NCBI RefSeq assembly: GCF_002979435.1
Contig: NZ_PCOV01000005.1
Span: 1-64,000 of the forward strand
Direction: 5' to 3'
DNA: 64,000 bases
Origin: Microbacterium sp. MYb66
Lineage (GTDB): Bacteria > Actinomycetota > Actinomycetes > Actinomycetales > Microbacteriaceae
Part shown: positions 9,276 through 18,122 of the stretch, piece by piece
Position numbering within the stretch: position 1 is the stretch's first letter
How the letters are laid out: each line of letters opens with the position of its first letter
The notes under the pieces: generated by a model
What the model saw: the letters and a program-made list of their open reading frames with translations, nothing else
Database searches by the model: none
Told to the model about the DNA's origin: nothing
Translations under genes and position numbers: made by a program

Positions 9276-10481
9276 ATGACCATGACCACCGTCACCACCA
9301 CCGCCGAAGAACGCGAGGCGATCCTCGGCGCCGTCCGTGAGTTCGCGGAGACCGAGCTCGCACCGTTCGCCGCCGAGCGCGATGAGAAGCACCTGTTCCC
9401 CCGGGAATCGCTGAACCGCGGCGGCGAGCTGGGTCTCGGGGGTATCTACGTCCGCGAGGACTTCGGCGGCACCGGCCTGAGCCGCCTCGACACCGTGGCG
9501 ATCTTCGAGGAGCTCGCCAAGGGCGACCCGGCAGTCGCCGCATACATCTCGATCCACAACATGGTCGTGTGGATGATCGACACCTACGGCGATGACACGC
9601 AGCGCGGGGAATGGCTGCCGAAGCTGACGGCGATGCAGGAGTTCGGCGGCTACTGCCTCACCGAGCCGGGCGTCGGATCGGATGCCGCGAACGTCGCCAC
9701 CAGCGCGGTCCGCGACGGAGACGACTACGTGCTCACGGGGATGAAGCAGTTCATCTCGGGTGCGGGCGAGGCCGCCGTGTACGTCGTGATGGCGCGCACG
9801 GGGGAACCGGGCGCACGCGGCATCAGCGCCTTCCTCGTCCCGGGCGACGCGGAGGCGCTGAGCTTCGGCGCGCCCGAGAAGAAGATGGGCTGGCACGCGC
9901 AGCCGACCCGGCAGGTGATCTTCGACGGCGTCCGCGTCCCGGCATCCGCCATGCTCGGCGAGGAAGGCCGCGGATTCGCGATCGCGATGTCGGCGCTCAA
10001 CGGCGGCCGACTCAACATCGCCGCATGCTCGCTGGGCGGAGCGCAGTGGGCGCTCGACAAGGCGGTGCAGTACGTGCACGAGCGGATGGCGTTCGGGGAG
10101 CCCCTCGCCGAGAAGCAGTCGATCATGTTCGCGATCGCCGACATGCGCACCGACCTGCAGGCCGCTCGTCTGATGGTGCGCGACGGAGCACAGGCGGTCG
10201 ACGACCATGCGCCGGACGCCACCATGCGCTGCGCGATGGCGAAACGCTTCGCGACCGACGCCGGTTTCGATGTCGCGAACCGAGCCCTGCAGCTGCACGG
10301 AGGCTACGGATATCTGCAGGACTACGGGATCGAGAGGGTGGTCCGCGACCTGCGGGTGCACCAGATCCTGGAAGGGACGAACGAGATCATGCGATTGATC
10401 GTCGGGCGAGAGATGCTGCGACCCGCAGGGTCCTCCTCCCTCCAGCGCAGCGGTGGAGACCAGATGCGGAGCGCATCATGA
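9276..10481 (+). CDS. Acyl-CoA dehydrogenase (isobutyryl-CoA type)
   Basis: A 401-residue FAD acyl-CoA dehydrogenase. It probably oxidises isobutyryl-CoA to methacrylyl-CoA in valine breakdown. Conserved segments include CLTEPGVGSDAANV (about 125-138), MGWHAQPTRQVIFDGVRVP and LQLHGGYGYLQDY. EGTNEIMRLIVGRE near the C-terminus carries the catalytic Glu position of the short/branched-chain class. It passes electrons to ETF, encoded at 13.4 kb. Its stop overlaps the mmsB start (ATGA). Substrate is inferred from the mmsA/mmsB neighbours. Confidence 0.9.
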   Translation: MTMTTVTTTAEEREAILGAVREFAETELAPFAAERDEKHLFPRESLNRGGELGLGGIYVREDFGGTGLSRLDTVAIFEELAKGDPAVAAYISIHNMVVWMIDTYGDDTQRGEWLPKLTAMQEFGGYCLTEPGVGSDAANVATSAVRDGDDYVLTGMKQFISGAGEAAVYVVMARTGEPGARGISAFLVPGDAEALSFGAPEKKMGWHAQPTRQVIFDGVRVPASAMLGEEGRGFAIAMSALNGGRLNIAACSLGGAQWALDKAVQYVHERMAFGEPLAEKQSIMFAIADMRTDLQAARLMVRDGAQAVDDHAPDATMRCAMAKRFATDAGFDVANRALQLHGGYGYLQDYGIERVVRDLRVHQILEGTNEIMRLIVGREMLRPAGSSSLQRSGGDQMRSAS

Positions 10482-11380
10482 CGTCGTCGTCGAAAGCAGT
10501 CGTCGCTTTCCTCGGCCTCGGGCACATGGGCCTGCCGATGGCGAAGAACCTCGTCGCCGCGGGTCACCAGGTGCACGGCTTCGACCTGGTTCCCGCGGCG
10601 ATCGAGGCCGCACAGGCCGCAGGCATCCCGGTGGCGGCGAGTGGGGCGGAGGCCGTGGCCGGGGCCGACGTCGTCATCACGATGTTCCCCGCGGGGAAGC
10701 ACGTGATCGAGGCGTATCGCACCGAGCTGCTCGCGGCGGCACGACCCGACACCCTCTTCATCGAGTCGTCCACCATCGCCGTCGACGAGGCCCGGGCAGC
10801 CCACGCGCTCGCGCTCGCCGCCGGGCACCGCAATGTCGACGCCCCGGTGTCGGGCGGAGTCGTCGGGGCCGAGAACGGCACGCTCGCGTTCATGGTCGGC
10901 GGGTCGGACGACGACTTCGCCGCGGCGCTCCCGCTGCTGGAGGTCATGGGCAAGCGCATCGTGCACTGCGGCGGTCCCGGGCTCGGCCAGGCGGCGAAGG
11001 TCTGCAACAACATGGTCCTCGCGGTCTCGCAGATCGCGGTGGCCGAGGCCTTCGTGCTGGGCGAGCGGTTGGGGCTCGAGCATCAGGCGCTGTTCGACGT
11101 GGTGTCGCAGGCGTCCGGTCAGTGCTGGTCGATCACGACGAACTGCCCGGTGCCCGGTCCGGTGCCGACCAGCCCTGCGAACCGCGACTATCAGCCGGGC
11201 TTCGCGGGAGCACTGATGGCCAAGGATCTCGGACTCGCGCTGCAGGCGATCGAGCAGACCTCGACCGACGCGAAGATGGGGCGGCTCGCTCAGGAGCTCT
11301 ACGCGGCCTTCGCGGCGGGCGAGGGCGCGACGAGGGACTTCTCCGGCATCATCACCGACATCCGCGACGACCGCGTGTGA
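10478..11380 (+). CDS. mmsB: 3-hydroxyisobutyrate dehydrogenase
   Basis: A beta-hydroxyacid dehydrogenase of 300 residues oxidising 3-hydroxyisobutyrate to methylmalonate semialdehyde with NAD. The N-terminal Rossmann motif FLGLGHMGLPMAKNL (about 10-24), the substrate motif DAPVSGGVVGAENGTLAFMVGG (about 122-143) and the catalytic Lys in GQAAKVCNN (about 172) are all present. It overlaps the preceding dehydrogenase by 4 nt. Confidence 0.95.
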   Translation: MTSSSKAVVAFLGLGHMGLPMAKNLVAAGHQVHGFDLVPAAIEAAQAAGIPVAASGAEAVAGADVVITMFPAGKHVIEAYRTELLAAARPDTLFIESSTIAVDEARAAHALALAAGHRNVDAPVSGGVVGAENGTLAFMVGGSDDDFAAALPLLEVMGKRIVHCGGPGLGQAAKVCNNMVLAVSQIAVAEAFVLGERLGLEHQALFDVVSQASGQCWSITTNCPVPGPVPTSPANRDYQPGFAGALMAKDLGLALQAIEQTSTDAKMGRLAQELYAAFAAGEGATRDFSGIITDIRDDRV

Positions 11381-11407
11381 TGATCGGTATTCGACGGAGA
11401 GGGTGAC

Positions 11408-12184
11408 ATGACCGAGTACGAGACGATCCTGGTCGAGCAGCGCGGACGGGTCGGGTGGATCACCCTGAACCGCCCGGAGGCGCTGAACGCGTTGAACAGC
11501 CGACTCGCGGAGGAGGTCACCGCCGCAGCGGTCGCCTTCGACGCGGACGACGGCATCGGCGCGATCGTCGTGACCGGCTCGGAGAAGGCCTTCGCCGCCG
11601 GCGCCGACATCAAGGAGATGGAGGGCATGTCCGCGGCGGACATGGTCGAGACCGATCACTTCGGGGTCTGGCACGAGTTCGCCGCCGTGCGCACGCCGGT
11701 CATCGCCGCGGTCTCCGGATTCGCGCTGGGCGGCGGATGCGAGCTGGCGATGATGTGCGACATCATCCTCGCCGGCGACACGGCGAAGTTCGGTCAGCCC
11801 GAGATCAACCTCGGGGTCATCCCCGGCATGGGCGGGACGCAGCGATTGATCCGCGCCGTGGGCTACTACAAGGCGGCCGAGTTGGTGCTCTCCGGACGCC
11901 TCATGGGCGCCGAGGAGGCCGAGCGCGCAGGCCTCGTATCGCGTGTCGTGCCGGCATCCGATCTCCTGGCCGAGGCGACGACGCTCGCCGAGGGGATCGC
12001 CTCGAAGTCGCTGCCGTCGGTGTACGCCGCGAAGGCGGCGCTGGACGCGGCGATGGAGACGACCCTGGCCGAAGGGCTCGCGCACGAGAAGCGGGCCTTC
12101 GCCACGCTGTTCGACACCGCGGATCAGAAGGAGGGCATGGCCGCCTTCCGGGAGAAGCGGTCGCCCGACTTCCGGAACCGCTGA
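11408..12184 (+). CDS. Enoyl-CoA hydratase (crotonase family)
   Basis: A 258-residue crotonase. The oxyanion-hole segment [11 protein letters not shown] (about 60-70) and both catalytic glutamates ([11 protein letters not shown] and FGQPEINLG) are intact, so it is a working hydratase. As the last gene of the mms operon it probably hydrates methacrylyl-CoA. A dedicated 3-hydroxyisobutyryl-CoA hydrolase is not evident in this operon. Confidence 0.9.
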   Translation: MTEYETILVEQRGRVGWITLNRPEALNALNSRLAEEVTAAAVAFDADDGIGAIVVTGSEKAFAAGADIKEMEGMSAADMVETDHFGVWHEFAAVRTPVIAAVSGFALGGGCELAMMCDIILAGDTAKFGQPEINLGVIPGMGGTQRLIRAVGYYKAAELVLSGRLMGAEEAERAGLVSRVVPASDLLAEATTLAEGIASKSLPSVYAAKAALDAAMETTLAEGLAHEKRAFATLFDTADQKEGMAAFREKRSPDFRNR

Positions 12185-12204
12185 GCAGCGGCACCGCGGA
12201 GTCG

Positions 12205-12648
12205 CTACGCGCGCAGACCTTCGACGATTTTGGCGATGCGACGCTCGCGCGTCGCGTCCTGCTTCGCCTCCGCGACCGCACGCGCGTGCTCTTTGCGGGC
12301 CGAGTACGACAGGGCGTCGAAGGCGGCGCGCACCGCGGGGTCGGAATCCAGGGCCGCAGCGAGCTCGTGCGGCACGTCGACCGTGCGCTCGGCGGCATCC
12401 ACCCGGATGACGGCGTCGATCTCCTGGTCGATCTCGAGCCCGAGGTCGGCGCGCACGGCCTTGCTGAACCCGATCATGTTCTCGCTGCCCATGCGTGCCA
12501 CGCGCAGTCGGGCCGTCCGCCCGCCGATGGTCACGGCCACCGGGAAGGCCTTGCCCGCGCCGAAGGATGCGACCTGCTCGTCACTGAGCAGGATCGCCGC
12601 GGCAGGACCGCGACCGGTGAGGATCGTGTGCAGGCGGAGTTCGCTCAT
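12205..12648 (-). CDS. YdeI/DUF1905-type protein
   Basis: 147 residues from the ATG at 12648, the frame being open further upstream without a good start. The N-terminal beta-rich DUF1905 domain (about 1-85; HTILTGRGPAAAILLSDEQ, FPVAVTIGGR, GSENMIGFSKAVRADLGLE) is followed by a helical tail with SYSARKEHARAVAEAKQDATRERRIAKIV, typical of the YdeI/OmpD-associated family. The molecular function is not known. It converges with the enoyl-CoA hydratase gene 20 nt away. Confidence 0.78.
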   Translation of the reverse strand: MSELRLHTILTGRGPAAAILLSDEQVASFGAGKAFPVAVTIGGRTARLRVARMGSENMIGFSKAVRADLGLEIDQEIDAVIRVDAAERTVDVPHELAAALDSDPAVRAAFDALSYSARKEHARAVAEAKQDATRERRIAKIVEGLRA

Positions 12649-12697
12649 GCGGAAAGAGTACGCCCGCGGTCGTGTCTCGAGGACGAATCGGGGCACG

Positions 12698-13234
12698 TCA
12701 GAGCGGTTCGGGGTGCGGGCGGGGGTCGGCGAAGTCGCCGGCATCCTTGCGGAGTCGCGCGACGATCGCCACGAGTTCGGCGGCGTCGTCTCCGCTCATG
12801 CCCGGGTCGGCGAAGACCTCGGCGTTGAGGGCCCGCGTGGCGCGTTCGACCAGGTCGCGACCGGCATCCGTGAGAGCCAGGAGTGCGGCACGCCCGTCGT
12901 GCGGGTGGGGTTCGCGGACGATCAGCCCGTCACGCACGAGACGCTCCGCTGTGCTCGTGACCGTGGTCGGATGCACCTGGAGGCGGGCGACGACGCTCGA
13001 CAGCGGGAGCTTGCCCGCGCGGCTGAACGCCAGCAGACGCAGCACCTCGAACCGGGCGAAGCTGAGGGCGAACGGCTTCAGGGCCGCATCGACGCGAGCG
13101 AGCAGCAGCTGCTGGGCTCGCATGATCGAGGTGACGACCGCCATGCCGTCGGCGGCGTCCGTCCACCCGTGCGCGATCCACTGCCGCTTCGCCTCGGCGA
13201 GCGGGTCCACGGGGAGAGGGCGGGGTCTGGACAC
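12698..13234 (-). CDS. MarR-family transcriptional regulator
   Basis: 178 residues from a GTG start. The winged helix region (about 65-130) includes LSFARFEVLRLLAFS, LQVHPTTVTSTAERLVRDGLI (recognition helix) and the wing EPHPHDGRAALLALTDAGR, all classic MarR. It is divergent from etfBA with a 176-bp gap that carries the ATGTATACAT palindrome. It could regulate itself or etf; no MarR-specific operator stands out. Confidence 0.88.
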   Translation of the reverse strand: MSRPRPLPVDPLAEAKRQWIAHGWTDAADGMAVVTSIMRAQQLLLARVDAALKPFALSFARFEVLRLLAFSRAGKLPLSSVVARLQVHPTTVTSTAERLVRDGLIVREPHPHDGRAALLALTDAGRDLVERATRALNAEVFADPGMSGDDAAELVAIVARLRKDAGDFADPRPHPEPL

Positions 13235-13303
13235 GTCTCTACGGTACCGGCGGGGGAGGGCGGTGCTCGGACGGAGAGCGGCCGAGCCTTCAGGCTGTGG
13301 ATT

Positions 13304-13313
13304 ATGTATACAT
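13304..13313. promoter_or_regulatory. ATGTATACAT palindrome between marR and etfB
   Basis: A perfect 10-bp palindrome sharing ATGTATAC with the two boxes before the GntR-prpDBC operon. This suggests that the GntR protein also acts here. The rest of 13235-13410 carries a GATAGACT sequence (about 13380) that may be the etfB -10 element. Confidence 0.5.
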
Positions 13314-13410
13314 TGGTGACCGATTTCACCGGTCGGAGCGACGAATACCTCCGCTTTTGGCTACATAGAGGCCGATACGGATAGACTCAGCGTGTCGTGA
13401 GGAGCAATCG

Positions 13411-14187
13411 ATGAAGATCTTCGTCCTGGTCAAAGAGGTGCCGGACACCTATGGCGATCGCAAGCTGAATCTCGAGACCGGACTCGCCGATCGTGCGGCC
13501 GGCGATGTCGTCCTCGATGAGATCACGGAACGTGCTCTCGAGGTCGCCCTCAGCTACGCGGACAAGAACGACGGCACGGAAGTCGTGGCCGTCTCGATGG
13601 CCCCGGAAGGCTCGACCGCATCCGTGCGCCGGGCGCTCGCGATCGGCGCGGCCTCGGCCGTGCACATCGCCGACGAGCAGCTCGCCGGCGCCGACCTCGG
13701 ACTCACCGCCGAGGTGCTCGCCGCCGCGATCCGTCGCGGCGCCCCCGACCTCGTGATCACCGGCAACCTGTCGACCGACGGCTCCGGCGGTGTGATCCCG
13801 GCGATGATCGCCGAGCACCTCGGGTTCGCTCAGGCGACCGCGCTCACGTCTGTCGAGATCACCGCCGACGCGGTCTCCGGCAATCGCGCCGCGGACGCCG
13901 GAGGGCAGCCGGTCTCGGCCCCGCTGCCCGCAGTGATCTCGATCACCGAGGCGCTCCCGGACGCGCGGTTCCCCAACTTCAAGGGCATCATGGCGGCGAA
14001 GAAGAAGCCCCTCGAAGTGCTCTCGCTCGCCGACCTCGACGTCTCGGCAGACCCGTCCGCCGCACCGCGGACCATCATGACGGCGGTGTCGGAGAAGCCC
14101 CCGCGCGCCGCCGGCGTGAAGATCACCGATGAGGGCGACGCGGCCGACAAGCTCGTCGAGTTCCTCGTGCAGAACAGGCTGGTGTGA
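13411..14187 (+). CDS. etfB: Electron transfer flavoprotein beta subunit
   Basis: 258 residues; the AMP-binding subunit of the soluble FAD heterodimer that accepts electrons from acyl-CoA dehydrogenases. It begins with the typical [14 protein letters not shown] and has [14 protein letters not shown] (about 34-47), [26 protein letters not shown] and [17 protein letters not shown] (about 188-205). The window encodes at least five potential donors. It is followed 1 nt later by etfA. Confidence 0.96.
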   Translation: MKIFVLVKEVPDTYGDRKLNLETGLADRAAGDVVLDEITERALEVALSYADKNDGTEVVAVSMAPEGSTASVRRALAIGAASAVHIADEQLAGADLGLTAEVLAAAIRRGAPDLVITGNLSTDGSGGVIPAMIAEHLGFAQATALTSVEITADAVSGNRAADAGGQPVSAPLPAVISITEALPDARFPNFKGIMAAKKKPLEVLSLADLDVSADPSAAPRTIMTAVSEKPPRAAGVKITDEGDAADKLVEFLVQNRLV

Positions 14188-14188
14188 G

Positions 14189-15160
14189 ATGACCCCTCCC
14201 GAGAACCCGATCCTCGTCCTCGTCGACGTCGACCCGTCCGGCGGCGCCGCCAGCAGCACGGCCGCGCTGATCGGTGCGGCTTCGACCGTCGGCTCGCCCG
14301 TTGCGCTGATCGTCGGAGGCGGCCAGGCGGCCGTGGACCAGGCGGCAGCCGCCGGTGCTTCCGTCGTGCTCACCGCCGAGGGGGATGCCGCCGCGCTCAC
14401 GGTCCCGATCGTCGACGCGCTGCAGGCTGCGGCCGCACAGGTGCATCCCGACGCCGTGCTGATCTCGAACTCGATCACCGGTCGCGACGTCGCTGGCCGC
14501 TTCGCGGTGCGCACCAAGAGCGCGCTCTCGGTGGATGCGGTCGGCGTCTCGCGCGATGACGAGGGCGTCGTCGCCCACCATTCCGTCTACGGCGGGGCCT
14601 ATCTCGTCGACTCGGCTCCCACGTTCGGGACGCCCGTCATCACGGTGCGTCAGGGTGCCGTGGATGCGCGTGCCGAGGCCGTGGCCGCGCCGCAGGTCGA
14701 AGCGCTGACGGTCGCGGCATCCGGCGCCGTCGCGGCGACGGCGGGCCCGATCGAAGCGGTCGAGGTCGCCTCGTCCCGCCCGGAGCTCCGTGGGGCCACC
14801 CGGGTGGTCTCGGGTGGGCGCGGTCTCGCGTCGAAGGAGAAGTTCGTGCTCGTCGAGGAGCTGGCCGATGCGCTCGGCGCCGCGGTCGGAGCCTCGCGGG
14901 CCGCCGTCGACGCCGGGTACATCCCGCAGTCGCACCAGGTCGGACAGACCGGCGTCTCGGTGTCGCCGCAGCTGTATGTCGCGCTCGGCATCTCGGGCGC
15001 GATCCAGCACCGCGCGGGCATGCAGACCTCCAAGAACATCGTCGCGATCAACAAGGACCCCGAGGCGCCGATCTTCGAGGTCGCGGACTTCGGCATCGTC
15101 GGTGACGTGTTCGCCGTGGTCCCGCAGGTGATCGCGGCACTCGAGGCGCGGAAGAAGTAG
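14189..15160 (+). CDS. etfA: Electron transfer flavoprotein alpha subunit
   Basis: 323 residues. The C-terminal FAD domain is well conserved: [12 protein letters not shown] (about 210), [23 protein letters not shown] (about 235-257), [29 protein letters not shown] (about 265-293) and ADFGIVGD. The start at 14189 is two bases after the etfB stop. The gene just downstream, 2 nt away, encodes a membrane cytochrome-like protein and not a classical ETF:quinone oxidoreductase. Confidence 0.96.
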   Translation: MTPPENPILVLVDVDPSGGAASSTAALIGAASTVGSPVALIVGGGQAAVDQAAAAGASVVLTAEGDAAALTVPIVDALQAAAAQVHPDAVLISNSITGRDVAGRFAVRTKSALSVDAVGVSRDDEGVVAHHSVYGGAYLVDSAPTFGTPVITVRQGAVDARAEAVAAPQVEALTVAASGAVAATAGPIEAVEVASSRPELRGATRVVSGGRGLASKEKFVLVEELADALGAAVGASRAAVDAGYIPQSHQVGQTGVSVSPQLYVALGISGAIQHRAGMQTSKNIVAINKDPEAPIFEVADFGIVGDVFAVVPQVIAALEARKK

Positions 15161-15162
15161 TC

Positions 15163-16854
15163 ATGGCGACGGGGATGCTGCGACGCGGTCTGCCGCGTGT
15201 GCCGGGCGGGGAGCCGTGGCCGCCGGCGGATGCGGTGGCGGCGGATGCCGGTGTCGCCGAGGCGCCCGTCGAGCCGACCCCGACGGCCGACGCCGGCGCG
15301 ATCGTCGAGCCTGCCGTGCCGGCGGCCGCCTCCACGGCGGCCGAGCCGAGCGCTGCGGCCGCCTCCACCGCGCCTGTCGCCGCCGCTGCGCCTGCCGCCG
15401 CGGCCACGGTCGCTTCGGGGATGCCGCGTCTCCGCCGAGGCCTGCCTCGCGTGCCGGGCGGAGAGGCCTGGCCGCCCGCCGAGGCGGCGGTCGCCGCGTC
15501 GACGTCCGGAGGTGCGGCTGCTGCTGCCGCCTCTTCTTCCGCAGGAGCAACGCCACCGTCGGCTGCGCAGGAGGATGCCGTCGAGTCGGCCGTCACCTCC
15601 TCCGCTCCGACCGCCGTGGCCTCTGCGCCGGCGGTCGCCCCCGCAGCCTCGACGGTCGTCGCGGAGGGTGTCCGTCGAGGTCTGCCCCGCGTCGCCGGGG
15701 GCGATCCCTGGCCGCCCGCCGACACCGTCCCGGCCGCGCAGGCCGCCGCTGCGCCCGCACCGGTCGAATCGGCTCGGGTCGAGTCCGCCGCTGCCGAGAG
15801 CGCGCCGGCCGAGAGCGCCACTCCCGTGGCCGCACCGGTCGCCGCAGCCGCCGTCGCAGTTCCGGCGATCGCCGACGTCGACGCTCCGCTGCCCTGGACG
15901 CGCACGGTGTGGAACGGCCGCGCTCCACGGCACATCACCGCGGCCGCGGCGCCCGGGCGCCGTCGTCCGACCTGGCCCCAGGCCATCGCCGTCCTGTTCG
16001 GCGCCGCGGCACTCGGAGTCCTCGCGGGCGCGGCCATCGCCTTCGTCCGCGCACTCCTGAGCTTCCCGTTCATGCAGGACTTCCTCGCCGCATTCCCGGG
16101 CGAGTACGAGCCGGCGATCGCGGTCGCCGCCGGATTCTCGCCGTGGATCGGCTGGCAGCACTTCTTCAACGCGTTCCTGATGGTGCTGATCATCCGCTCC
16201 GGCCTGCAGGTGCGCACCGAGAAGCGGCCGACCGTCTTCTGGACGCCCCGGGGGGAGGCGAAGGGCAAGATCAGCCTGAACCTCTGGTTCCACCAATCGC
16301 TCGACATCCTGTGGCTCGTGAACGGCGTGATCTTCGTCGTGCTGCTGTTCGTCACCGGGCACTGGGTGCGGATCGTGCCCACCAGCTGGGAGGTGTTCCC
16401 GAACGCGCTCTCGGCGGCCTTGCAGTACGTCTCGTTCGACTGGCCGCACGAGAACGGCTGGAACAACTACAACAGCCTGCAGCAGCTCGCCTACTTCGCG
16501 ACCGTGTTCATCGCCGCGCCCCTCGCCGCGATCACCGGCTTCCGGATGTCGGGGCTGTGGCCGAAGAAGGCCGAGAAGCTGTCGAAGGCGTACCCGGTCG
16601 AGTGGGCGCGGGCCCTGCACTTCCCGATCATGCTCTACTTCGTGGCGTTCATCATCGCGCACATCGCGCTCGTGATGCTGACCGGCTTCCTGCGGAACCT
16701 GAACCACATGTTCGCGTCGCAGGATGCGGTGACCTGGACCGGCTTCTGGGTGTTCATCGCCTCGCTCGTGGTGATCGCGATCGCCTGGGTGGCCGCCCGC
16801 CCGCTGGTGCTCGCGCCGATCGCCAAGGTGTTCGGGAAGGTCTCCGGACGCTGA
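15163..16854 (+). CDS. Membrane cytochrome b561-like protein with three N-terminal RRGLPR repeats
   Basis: 563 residues, starting 2 nt after etfA. The first ~245 are soluble, Ala/Pro-rich and carry three near-identical motifs of the form [17 protein letters not shown] (about residues 7-23, 88-104, 169-185). From about 275 there are roughly six membrane segments with well-placed His ([48 protein letters not shown]), as in di-heme cytochrome b561/DUF4405-like proteins. The linkage suggests it passes electrons from ETF to the membrane quinone pool, but that is inference. The repeat motif could dock a soluble partner. Heme ligation is not proven by sequence. Confidence 0.72.
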   Translation: MATGMLRRGLPRVPGGEPWPPADAVAADAGVAEAPVEPTPTADAGAIVEPAVPAAASTAAEPSAAAASTAPVAAAAPAAAATVASGMPRLRRGLPRVPGGEAWPPAEAAVAASTSGGAAAAAASSSAGATPPSAAQEDAVESAVTSSAPTAVASAPAVAPAASTVVAEGVRRGLPRVAGGDPWPPADTVPAAQAAAAPAPVESARVESAAAESAPAESATPVAAPVAAAAVAVPAIADVDAPLPWTRTVWNGRAPRHITAAAAPGRRRPTWPQAIAVLFGAAALGVLAGAAIAFVRALLSFPFMQDFLAAFPGEYEPAIAVAAGFSPWIGWQHFFNAFLMVLIIRSGLQVRTEKRPTVFWTPRGEAKGKISLNLWFHQSLDILWLVNGVIFVVLLFVTGHWVRIVPTSWEVFPNALSAALQYVSFDWPHENGWNNYNSLQQLAYFATVFIAAPLAAITGFRMSGLWPKKAEKLSKAYPVEWARALHFPIMLYFVAFIIAHIALVMLTGFLRNLNHMFASQDAVTWTGFWVFIASLVVIAIAWVAARPLVLAPIAKVFGKVSGR

Positions 16855-16890
16855 CGGGATTCCTCGCGATGAGGTGTTGACACGCCACCA

Positions 16891-16904
16891 AGCAAACGCT
16901 TGAC
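16891..16904. promoter_or_regulatory. KstR2-type operator A
   Basis: AGCAAACGCTTGAC matches AnCAAGnnCTTGnT at 8 of 10 fixed positions. It lies just before the start of the 16912 gene, downstream of a TTGACA at 16877, so repressor would block initiation directly. Confidence 0.65.
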
Positions 16905-16911
16905 TGGCATC

Positions 16912-17658
16912 GTGTTCGCACCTCTCGCCTTCTTCTCCTTCGTCCGCCTCGAGGACCGCTCCCTGCACGGCGACTACAACCGCTGGCACCAGCTCGACCA
17001 CCGTCCGGAGAACCTCGCGCTGCCCGGAGTGGCGTGGGGCGACCGGTGGGATGTTCGTCCGGAGTATGCGGCCCTCGCCGACGGCACGCTCGCGGGTGCG
17101 GTCGACTTCGTCGCCATGTACTGGTTCCGTGCGCCGGTCGCGGAGTCCGTGGCCGCGTGGGATGCGCTCGGCGAAGCGTCGTTCCAGTGGGGGCGGGGTC
17201 CGCTGATCCCCGGCATCCATCGCCCGATGCTCGCCTTCTTCCGTCCGGTGAAGGGGTACGCGGCCCCTCGCGCGCTCGTCGATCCCGAGGTGCTGCCCTA
17301 CCGTCCGCATCGGGGCATCCACCTCACCGCCACCCGGTTCGCCGAGCCGCACGGCGCCGAGACGCACGAGGCGCACCGGCGCGAGGATCGCGAGCTCATC
17401 CCGGAGCTGCTGGAGGTCGACGGGGTGGCCGGCGCCTGGACCTTCTCGTACAGCCACCCGCAGCGGCACTCCTCGCTGCCGTTCGACGAGACTCCGGCCG
17501 ATCCGCCGGGGAGCATCCGCATCCGGCTGGTGTATCTGGAAGACGACCCGGCCGACGTGACCCCGCAGCTCCGTGCGGTCGAGGACGGCTTCCCCGAGGC
17601 GGGAGAGCGGATGCTGTCGACGCCCGTGAAGACGATCATCCCCTGGCAGGACTGGTGA
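16912..17658 (+). CDS. EthD/ABM-like dimeric alpha-beta barrel protein, unknown function
   Basis: About 248 residues. The N-terminal segment ([20 protein letters not shown], then ENLALPGV) resembles the EthD/ABM fold, where a helix carrying an acidic/His pair caps a small-ligand cavity, and a second half (about 130-240) seems to repeat it ([20 protein letters not shown]). I do not recognise a characterised member. Either TTG 16900 or GTG 16912 can start the frame. GTG is preferred because TTGACA at 16877 and a weak -10 at 16900 would give a leaderless mRNA beginning there. It overlaps the next gene by 4 nt (GTGA). Operator A places it in the steroid-ring regulon. Confidence 0.68.
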   Translation: MFAPLAFFSFVRLEDRSLHGDYNRWHQLDHRPENLALPGVAWGDRWDVRPEYAALADGTLAGAVDFVAMYWFRAPVAESVAAWDALGEASFQWGRGPLIPGIHRPMLAFFRPVKGYAAPRALVDPEVLPYRPHRGIHLTATRFAEPHGAETHEAHRREDRELIPELLEVDGVAGAWTFSYSHPQRHSSLPFDETPADPPGSIRIRLVYLEDDPADVTPQLRAVEDGFPEAGERMLSTPVKTIIPWQDW

Positions 17659-18104
17659 GCGAGGCGCTGGAGCGGCGCCTGCAGACGCTGGAGGACCGCG
17701 CCGAGATCGCCGAACTCATCGCCCGATACGGCCCCGCCGCGGATGCCGGCGACGCCGACGCGGTCGCGGCGCTGTGGGCGCCCGAGGGGACGTACCAGTT
17801 CGACGACACGGTGCTGGATGCCGACGGCATCCGCGCGCTCGTGACCATCCCCACTCATGTGGAGTACATGCGCCGGGGGTGCGCGCACATCCTGTCGGCA
17901 CCGCGCATCGAGATCGACGGGGACACGGCCGTCGCGGTCACCCACTCGATCGTGATGCTGCGCGAGGGGGAGCGCTGGGTCGGCGAACGCGTCAGCGCGA
18001 ACCGGTGGGAGCTGCGCCGCACGGCTGTCGGCTGGCGGGTGCAGCGCCGCCGCAATCGCCTGCTCGACGGGGACGCCGCCGCCCGGGAGCTGCTCGCCCC
18101 CTGA
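17655..18104 (+). CDS. NTF2-like/SnoaL-fold protein (possible dehydratase or isomerase)
   Basis: 149 residues from a GTG that overlaps the previous stop. It has the pattern of the scytalone dehydratase/BaiE/ketosteroid isomerase fold: an N-terminal helix ending [20 protein letters not shown] with Tyr and Asp spaced as in the active site, then [12 protein letters not shown], and a later His ([20 protein letters not shown]). The Tyr-Asp-His set suggests acid-base catalysis such as dehydration of a hydroxylated ring intermediate. The substrate is unknown. It is one of five such proteins in the window and is cotranscribed with the EthD-like gene under operator A. Confidence 0.72.
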   Translation: MSEALERRLQTLEDRAEIAELIARYGPAADAGDADAVAALWAPEGTYQFDDTVLDADGIRALVTIPTHVEYMRRGCAHILSAPRIEIDGDTAVAVTHSIVMLREGERWVGERVSANRWELRRTAVGWRVQRRRNRLLDGDAAARELLAP

Positions 18105-18122
18105 GCGCCGTGTGCCGCTCGC

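Noticed and set aside
7656..10361. Very long minus-strand open frame over mmsA and the acyl-CoA dehydrogenase
   Set aside because: Its Arg/His/Val-rich translation has no domain and mirrors two well-supported + strand genes; typical of high-GC shadow frames.
16889..16902. A longer-spaced operator reading CnAGC-n4-GCTnG
   Set aside because: It fits several sites about as well because the two registers overlap by 4 bp, but the 14-bp KstR2 register agrees with a published motif and with the compact site G, so it was preferred. Footprinting would decide.
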